64,000 nt of DNA from Capsicum annuum (Eukaryota > Streptophyta > Magnoliopsida > Solanales > Solanaceae): contig NW_025892961.1 in NCBI RefSeq assembly GCF_002878395.1, positions 380,630 to 444,629 of the forward strand. Direction: 5' to 3'. A program made the position numbers and the translations under genes. This document shows, piece by piece, positions 57,192 through 64,000 of the stretch. Under the pieces are notes generated by a model. It was not told where the DNA came from. It was given only the letters and a program-made list of their open reading frames with translations, and did not search any database. Numbering within the stretch: the first letter of the stretch is position 1; each line of letters opens with the position of its first letter.

Positions 57192-59990
57192 TGTAATGAC
57201 CCTCCTAATCATCATTTTTGTGTATTTATTGCATTTAGATCTTTATAATAGTTTCGCGAAGTCATTTATGACTTGTTGGGACTGATATTTTGGTATTGGG
57301 GTATTTTTTCATTTTTAGAGCCATTTCCCTAATTAAGGACTTCTAAAGTTGAAAAATATGTCTAGATGTAAAACCTTATAAAAAAGTCTTCATATGTCAT
57401 TTTGACAATCTCAACTACTCAAATCCATTGATTTTGAGCTAGGGCGACCATTTATTTGGGTCCCAAAGCTTCTGAATATGTTTTGGGCTATTGGGTAGAA
57501 ATTGGTAAAATGGCCCTTGGTGTGTACCCACTTTTTATTGAAATAGCCCCAAATTAAAATATCAAGGGTGTTGTTGAAACCAGAATGTCTAATTTAGTAG
57601 TGTACCATAGTTTGATTTTATTGATGAGATTCTGAATAAATCCCGAGAGCCCGATTGAGATTTTTGTAACTTGCCAAAGTTGTTGGTGTATTAGTACCTA
57701 GTGTAGGGAAAAAGAGTCCTTAATTTTTTGAGGCCTTGGCCGCATTTGTGAGGGCCAAGATTTTGGACATTTGTAGGTTAACCTTTATGTTTGTAAAAAT
57801 GTGACCATCCAATCCAGTCCAGCCTTATTTTTTGCAATTATAGTGGACCAATTGCATTTGTGAATTATTTCAGTCGACACCTGCATTCGTGGTAGGGATC
57901 AAGTGTTCACAAAAAAGGGACCCTTTGTAGTAAATTTACCTTATTCTTCATTTTTCCCTCATTGTTTTCTTAGCAAAATCACCTTTAAAGGAACATTGAG
58001 CTATGAAATCAAGGGAGAATCATATTTTTGAGATGAGATTGGCTTTGAAGATTGTTTGTGGACCCTATATATTTGTATTCTTTTAAGATTTCACTTAATT
58101 TCTCAATTAATTATCCATTTTATTTATTTAGTCCAGATTGTTGTTAGGGCTAGTTTGTGGTTTTATAAAGCTCGGATTTAGATACAATTCTTTTGGATAA
58201 TAGTGCTTAAGCTACATGGGATGTTGTGATAGCTTTAATTTTTCAATTCTACATATAGGCCCCAAGGGTATTTTAGTCTAATTTGTGACCCAAAGTGTTT
58301 ACATGTAATATTGGTATATTTTTTATCGTCTTGATTAATGGATCATTATTTTTATAGTGCGGTAGGTCTCGAAGGCCTCTTAAAAAGAGAAAGCTCTGAT
58401 TTAGAGGATTCAGCATTGTTCGGGAAGGCTACGCTTACATTATTTTTAGTTTAAGTTTACTTATAATGTTAGTATATAATTGTGCTTGTTTTGGGGAAAT
58501 CTTAAGCCCGATTATCATTTTTGTATTTAATGCCCTATTAAGCCAGTTAAGGTCCTATTTTAGTAGATTTTTTGCCCGTTCTCCCCAAGTGTAGCGTAAT
58601 ACAATCCTATATGTCTAGGATTAGCGCTATTAGTACCTTTTGATAGGAATAGGAAGCCTTAGACTAGACGTTTCTAGGTTCTAGCCTAGGTAAGGTTATT
58701 GAGATTTTATAGTTGGACCACAAATTTTTTTAGCGAGTATACTTGTTTTTAGGTTCCTTTAGGCTTAGTTTAAACTCTTGGATACCACTTTAGGTTAATA
58801 CTTTGGGTCAGTTTGACATAGAATTAATTTCTAGAATGTTTTGCTCCTTTTCTCAGGTAGAGTAGTAGCTGGCCTATAACACATCTCTTAACCTACTATT
58901 TGAGATCTACCTTGACTTTTTAGACATATCTGCCTAAGAATCATATACTTGATCTTATGAGCCAGAGATAGGCTTAGAACCGTTTGAGTTTCTTCTTGTT
59001 TACTATTTAAGAGTATTTTTTTGTTAATTCATTTTAGTTCTAATTCTAGTCTTGCCTATGCTTTATTGATATAATTATTATGACTTCAAACACGATACTA
59101 GCATCAGCTACAGTCATGGTTTTGTTACTATTTATGATCTTCGATATAAGTTTGGTATTTATTAAAATTTAGGTTGGCCATTTATGGGATCTATCATTTC
59201 TGGATGAGGTATAGGTATTATTGATTTTGGTTTATGTTAGGCATCTATTTATGATTTCGATTGGCATGTTGTGGTACTACTCACGACCATTATTGGGATT
59301 TGTAAGTAGTATTGCTTTTAGCTATACATGATTTATATATGGTCCCTTGTTATTATCCACTATATTCATGTTCGAATTCAATGTCTAGCCTTTTTTTATT
59401 ACCCATTGGTTTTTGTTCAACCCTGATATATCAGGATTTTTATATAGTATTTAAGATCAAAAATTTTCTTGGCACTAATTCAAATACTCTATATTTATGT
59501 TTTTGTCTTAGTTTAATACAACCATGGGCATATGGGGGCTGGGAAGGCTTAATTGCTTTTTTCTGTGTGCTTTCTAGGCTTATGGGTTCTCAATCAAGTT
59601 GTAGTTAGTGCATTTATTATATTCTCTAGGTTGTTTACTTCCTTTATTGCACTTACCAATTTTATTAGATATTTACATTTCTATCTATTTTTATTGTTAA
59701 CTTAGCTTACACAGTTGCAATATATTTACGCTTTTACTATATTTTAGATCTGTCGGCCGGTGATGCCTACTAAGTATCCAATGTTATGGTACTTATACTT
59801 CACTTCTACATCTTTTCCTTGATTCACATATGATCCACCGATGTTGATGTTATTCTTAGGCTCAACTATTTACTTGGATATGGGATAAGCTTTTTATATT
59901 TTGAAGCTAATTCTCCTTCTATTTGAGTTATAGTCAAGGGTATTGATATTTGGTGTATTTATGCATTCTAGTGTCACTATTCAAGGCTTT
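57192..59990 (+). repeat. Element 7 3' LTR, truncated
   Basis: The LTR starts cleanly TGTAATGACCCTCC after the pol tail. It shares blocks with the element 5 LTR, for example GATGCCTAC-AAGTA followed by GGTACT near 59,760-59,795 (compare 54,378-54,415), but lacks the GTAACCCATTGCATT block and the GGTCATGACA end. I therefore place a truncation near 59,990; that end is approximate. There is no minisatellite at the expected place. The open frame at 59,312-59,608 has no recognisable domain and is taken as chance. Confidence 0.7.
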
Positions 59991-60183
59991 TTAGCCTTTT
60001 TTTTAGGATGATTCGTGTGCTATATGGGTTGATAATGAGATAAATATGTATCAAAGTTTTAAAGCATGTGTGTATGATGTTCAAAGTGAGTTTCAAACAA
60101 GTTTGTACGTAAAAGATTCATTTAGAGTTAAACCCAGAAAACTAGCACTACTAGCTTGAGCTAGGTGCTTGTCTAGTTGATTC
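59991..60183. other. Unassigned spacer
   Basis: AT-rich sequence between the truncated element 7 LTR and the presumed Athila LTR. I see no gene, repeat or clear LTR end in it; either neighbour's boundary could extend into it. Confidence 0.5.
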
Positions 60184-61620
60184 TGTTAGATTCTATTGTG
60201 TTTAATAGGTTCCCAATCATTTTAATGTTTAATTATTAGTGAAATAACTTGTTTTTAATGATAAAAGTTCAATTATAACGAGGGTACAACTCGTAAAATA
60301 GATGAAAGATCCATGCGAACTAGCTTAGCTTAGCACTTATTTTGATTCATCGTTATGGATATAGTGTTGTGTTTCTCTCTTGATTTGTGTGGTGTGATTG
60401 TGTAGGATGATTTTTTAAATGAATATGATGATATTTTGATGTTAAAAGTCTTGGAATCCATGGGAAAGATGCCACAAGACAAGGGATAAGGAGGGGAGAC
60501 TCAACACTTAACCAAATTTCGGAGAGCAACTTTAGTAGCTTAGGGAAATTTTGAGGCACCGCCTCACCTGTAGGTGGGATATAGCTAGGTTTATACCTTG
60601 AATAGAGCGGTGCTCTATCCAAGGCTTAGCCTCACCTAGAGTGGGGCTCTATCTCGGGCGACGCCCTACCTAGTCCTGGGCTGAATAACTGAAGGTTTTC
60701 TTATCCAACATGGAATTGGCTTGCTCCTATACTATAAATACAAATTGTATCACGTTTTTACACATATTTGAGAATACTTTGGAGAGAAAAGGGATGCTAC
60801 AACTTATTCTATAGTTATTTATTATTTTTATTTAGTTCATTCATGTTTTTAGTCATTAATTGTAACCTTGTGATTACGATTATGACTATGCGTGGCTAAA
60901 CACCCTTTTTCGGGGTTAAAGCCAAGAACATGAGTATTATTGTTTTGAATTTTGTTCATTTTATTTTCTTATCATTATTTCTTGTTTATTTATTCTTGTC
61001 ATAACGATTTTACGGATTCAAGACCCTTAGAATAAATCTATTGTGAAACTTATGAACTCGAGAGATGGAATATGGAGATAGAACATGGGTATAAACAAAG
61101 TTTGGATTTTTATTCTTTTATGAAATAAAAATTGAACTTAGCACCAGGATAGGGATTTACTTAGGATCCAAACTTCATTCAAACGTACGATGATCTCTTA
61201 AATAATTTAAGTGGACTATTATATCCCCGCTCAACGATGTAGTTGTAAGGTTCAACTTATGTAAAGGATTAGACGTCAGGAGACCATGATAAAGTGACTA
61301 ACCCTACAAATCAACAAACAATATAACCAAGTTAACGAATGAAATTCAATATGTAGTATGATTGTTCAAGTTTCTTTAACCTTGGGTTTCCTCTTAATGA
61401 TTATTTTAAGATCATTAATTTTTGTATTGTTTACTTTTCTATAATTTACAACTCCCAAACTCTCTTTTTGGTTACGTTTGCATCAACTGAATCTAAATTG
61501 TGAACTAAAATAGAATTATTGTGGAATCAAGTCTCTGTGGGATCGATACTTGGTTTTCATGAGGCCGCTTTACTACTTAATAATACCACGTACACTTGCA
61601 TGTGCATTCGGGTGTTGTCA
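60184..61620 (+). repeat. Athila-like 5' LTR
   Basis: The right end (GGGTGTTGTCA, 61,620) is fixed by the primer site 6 bases on. The left end is set at TGTTAGATTC (60,184) because it gives a TG start; this is uncertain since the partner LTR is outside. It contains a TATA box at 60,733 and, near 60,555-60,680, repeated GCCTCACCT/GGGGCTCTA-type words. An open frame on the minus strand (60,353-60,622) overlaps these and has no recognisable domain. Confidence 0.7.
60733..60740 (+). promoter_or_regulatory. Probable Athila LTR TATA box
   Basis: TATAAATA within ACTATAAATACAAA, about 550 bp into the LTR and 880 bp before its end; a plausible U3 promoter element. Confidence 0.55.
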
Positions 61621-61626
61621 AGTTTT

Positions 61627-61644
61627 TGGTGCAGTTGCTGGGGA
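61627..61644 (+). other. Athila-like primer-binding site (tRNA-Asp)
   Basis: TGGTGCAGTTGCTGGGGA differs at three positions from TGGCGCCGTTGCCGGGGA, the complement of the 3' end of plant tRNA-Asp and a primer site widely used by Athila/Tat elements. Two of the three changes are C to T. Confidence 0.85.
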
Positions 61645-61812
61645 CTTGTTATTTGGAAATTGTTTATTTTAGTTTTACTTTTATATTTATTTGGTTTTTT
61701 TATGCTTGGTCTTGGTTTTTTGAATGTAGAAAATAGGATTTAAGGTTAGGAAGTTGGAAAGGGATAGGGATTGGGATAAACCAAGCCCCGAACCTGAACA
61801 AAACTTCCATAA

Positions 61813-62770
61813 ATGAAGGAGAGATGCAATCCGTCTCCCTCAAATATTGCAAATAGAAGAAGACCAAGAGAATTATGCTATAATGGCTGTAGAACGACAA
61901 GCACGCTAGATAGTGAGGAAACTGGCAGTCCCAATTCTGATGAACTTGACTACCCAAATTTAAAGACCGGCTGCTGGGGGAATTTAGAGTTAAAACACAA
62001 CATGGCGCAGCTTCTCATCAGCAGTTGATAGTTTTTAGTTCTTTCACACAAGGATCCACAAGTCCACCTATAGAATTTCATTGAACTTACTGACACATTC
62101 ATTTTGAATGAAGTGAGTACAGATTATGTGAGGCTGACAGTTTTTCCCCTTTCATTGTTAGGGAAAGATAAAAGGTGGTTGAATGAGCTGGACAATTCAA
62201 TCACATCATGGGATGACTTAGTCAAAAAGTTCCTCATCAGGTTGTTGTCATTAAGCAAGACTACTAGACTTCATAGTGAGAGAGTGAGCTTTAATTAGAA
62301 GCCTGATAAAAATCTACATCACTCTTGGGAACACTTCAAGGCCCCTCTTCGGGATTGTCCATACCACCAACAGTCCAATGAGGTACTTGCTCATACTTTT
62401 GTAGAATCACTTAATCATAATACAAAGATTTTCCTAGATTCAGCCGCTGGTGGTCAAGCACTAGAGTTAACTTATGATGAGCTGTACAAACTGTTGAAAT
62501 GCATAACACAAGGAAATCCCGAATGGCATTCAGATTCTAGAAGTGCCACAAAAAGAATTATGGGTGTATTGAAGGTAGATCAGTTTACTGCCTTATTAGT
62601 TCAGGTTGCATCATTGAAAAATAAGTTAAACACTTAGTTCAGCATCCTAAAATTAGGAGCTCCACAACTTACAACCACATTCAATTCCATCCAAGAAGAT
62701 ATAGGTTGGTGTGAAGTATGCGGTAATAGTGGTCACTTAGCGCGATGTGTGCTTCTAATCTATAATCGGT
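61813..62770 (+). pseudogene. Athila-like gag relic with CCHC knuckle
   Basis: The plus strand carries an N-terminal part in mixed frames (61,813-62,030), then a capsid core. Core blocks are F-S-H-K-D-P-Q-V-H-L near 62,050, V-R-L-T-V-F-P-L-S-L near 62,130, K-R-W-L-N-E-L-D near 62,175, I-T-S-W-D-D-L-V-K-K-F near 62,205 and W-E-H-F-K near 62,330. The zinc knuckle C-E-V-C-G-N-S-G-H-L-A-R-C (62,710-62,748) is complete. Stops occur after V-S-F-N (62,297), after K-L-N-T and after the knuckle. Gag of this family forms the particle. The stretch 62,771-63,400 is the gag-protease linker, with scattered acidic words but no firm domain. Confidence 0.85.
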
Positions 62771-63399
62771 GATGTATGTGGGCCATACTCAAAGGCCAAA
62801 TTATGGTGACTCCTAAAACATAAAGTGGCAAACCTAATCTTGGAACACATAATAATAACAAATTCCACAAATACAGGCTCCAACGAATCAGTTAACTAGC
62901 AACATGGAAGTGATATTAAAGTAACTTCTAGCTAGTCAGACACAATTGGCTGTGGATATAAAAAATTTGCAAGCGGATCATAGAATCTTTGAGATTTAAG
63001 TATGGCAGATACATCAAGCATTAAATACTAGGCCATAAGGTGGTTTGCCCGTAGATACAGAAAATCCATAATAGGTTATGGCTATCATCTTGAGGAGTGA
63101 TAAAGAGCTTCAAGAAGAACCGCCCAAGCCAACATAGATTTGAATCCCTAATGGGTTTTTGAAAAAGCTGCTGATAAGTCAAGAAAGTCTGAGTACTTGA
63201 AAGAAAATAATGCTGAGAAACAAGAGAAGATGATACTGTCTCTACCCTTTCGACAAAAGCACATGAAAGGGAAGGAGATGCAAACTTTAAGAAGTTCTTT
63301 GACATGTTCAGAGGGCTTCACACTAACCTACATTTATTAGATGTATTGCAGGGTATGCCTAAGTATGAAAAGTACTGGTGGGATATAGTTGCTAATAAG

Positions 63400-63880
63400 G
63401 TGAAATTTTAGGATATGGGAGCGATATCACTTAATGAAAAGTCTATCACTTTATTGAAATAGAAAATCCCTAAGAAATTGAGAGATTTGAGGAATTTTAC
63501 TCTCTTTAACCAAATTAGGAGTAAAGTGGTCCATACATTGAGTGATTTAGGGGATATAATAAATCTAATACCCCTATATTTGTTTGAGACGTTGGGCTTA
63601 GGAATGCCTAAATCGACCAAGTTGGTTTTGCAGCTAGCAAATGGATCCATGACATGACCGAAAGAAATAATTGAGGATATCCTCATAAAGGTTGATAAAT
63701 TTGTTATTCCTACTGACTTTATGGTTATTGATTTTGAGGCAGACGAACAAGTACCAATCATCTTGGGGAATACATTTTTAGCAACCGAATTAGCTATAAT
63801 TAATGTTGGAGAGGGCACGCTTAAAATGAGGGTACAGGATAAATAGGTGGTATTTAATGTATACAAAGCACCTACACTAA
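63400..63880 (+). pseudogene. Athila-like aspartic protease relic
   Basis: The plus strand reads L-R-D-L-R-N-F-T-L-F, then the active-site region L-S-D-L-G-D-I-I-N-L-I-P-L (relatives have D-L-G-A-S-I-N-L). E-I-I-E-D-I-L-I-K-V-D-K-F follows near 63,670, then D-F-E-A-D-E-Q-V-P-I-I-L-G near 63,735 and G-T-L-K-M-R-V-Q-D-K near 63,815. The catalytic Asp is present; the residue two after the Gly has changed. Stops fall near 63,461, 63,655 and 63,844. The domain cleaves Gag-Pol. The remaining bases to 64,000 continue the linker towards RT. A 152-residue open frame on the opposite strand is a shadow of this region. Confidence 0.83.
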
Positions 63881-64000
63881 TTTCCCACTATAAAGATTTA
63901 TGTATGATTAATATGATTAAAATAGATGACTGTGGGCTGGCTAGTCTACCAAAGACCTCTTTGAACTACCTGATTGAGCAGCTTAAGCTTCTGCCAACTA

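Larger units (their letters stand above)
60184..64000 (+). mobile_element. Athila-like Ty3/Gypsy element, 5' part, cut by the window edge
   Basis: Order on the plus strand: LTR (about 60,184-61,620), a primer site matching tRNA-Asp, an Athila-type gag with zinc knuckle (61,813-62,770), and protease (63,400-63,880). RT, RNase H, integrase and the 3' LTR should lie right of the window. The gag and protease wording and the tRNA-Asp primer separate it from the Met-primed chromoviruses elsewhere in the window. Stops and frame changes show it is dead, though it is less eroded than most neighbours. Confidence 0.85.

Noticed and set aside
59312..59608. 98-residue plus-strand open frame
   Set aside because: Within the element 7 LTR, hydrophobic by base composition, and absent from the related LTRs.
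60353..60622. 89-residue minus-strand open frame with Pro-rich sequence
   Set aside because: Lies inside the Athila LTR over repeated GC-richer words; no domain and no promoter context.
63408..63866. 152-residue open frame on the minus strand
   Set aside because: It is exactly antisense to the Athila protease, which has recognisable motifs on the plus strand.
1..64000. A host protein-coding gene or a bacterial-style gene cluster
   Set aside because: No frame shows a non-transposon domain, an exon-intron series or operon spacing; all recognisable proteins are gag or pol relics.

Overview
This window looks like repeat-rich plant heterochromatin, most likely from a dicot and probably Solanaceae. 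The family assignment is an inference from the style of the long LTRs, primer-binding sites and chromovirus pol; no search was run. The DNA is AT-rich. Every protein-like stretch I could recognise belongs to a decayed LTR retrotransposon, and I found no host gene, tRNA, rRNA, CRISPR array or bacterial-type operon. All coding relics carry stops or frameshifts, so they are called pseudogenes.

Layout. (1) 1-39,486: a Ty3/Gypsy chromovirus (Tekay/Del-like, minus strand, about 4-kb LTRs) present as a head-to-tail array. Copy A internal region (3,935-7,921) and copy B internal region (11,904-32,534) share the LTR at 7,922-11,903; copy B ends in its own 5' LTR at 32,535-39,486. Both copies carry the same Ty1/Copia element in the same integrase site, next to the same pentamer TGGGT: Copia-A at 1-3,934 (cut by the window edge) and Copia-B at 13,033-19,104. 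The Copia therefore landed first and the composite was duplicated afterwards. Copy B then received a 9.46-kb non-autonomous LTR element with a non-coding interior (19,881-29,339, called LARD here), and its 5' LTR received a solo LTR (35,527-38,331).

(2) 39,487-44,825: the 5' end of another minus-strand Gypsy (element 4), with a 4.66-kb LTR holding three tandem-repeat arrays. (3) 44,826-54,846: the 3' half of a plus-strand Gypsy (element 5: RT, RNase H, integrase, chromodomain, 3' LTR), split by a solo LTR of the LARD family (47,428-50,584). (4) 54,850-56,438: the gag, leader and LTR fragment of a minus-strand Gypsy (element 6) whose leader matches that of the LARD, so it may represent the autonomous partner lineage. 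(5) 56,530-about 59,990: the pol tail and truncated 3' LTR of a plus-strand Gypsy (element 7). (6) about 60,184-64,000: the 5' part of a plus-strand Athila-like Gypsy (LTR, tRNA-Asp primer site, gag, protease), which runs off the right edge.

How the parts relate. This is a nest: array inside or against element 4, element 4 inside element 5, with later insertions splitting older ones. Target-site duplications and the uninterrupted sister copy give the order of events. The best observations are the duplicated Gypsy+Copia composite, the LARD and its likely partner, LTR minisatellites whose 39-bp (or 36-bp) period is kept across subfamilies, and active-site loss dominated by transitions such as Asp to Asn.
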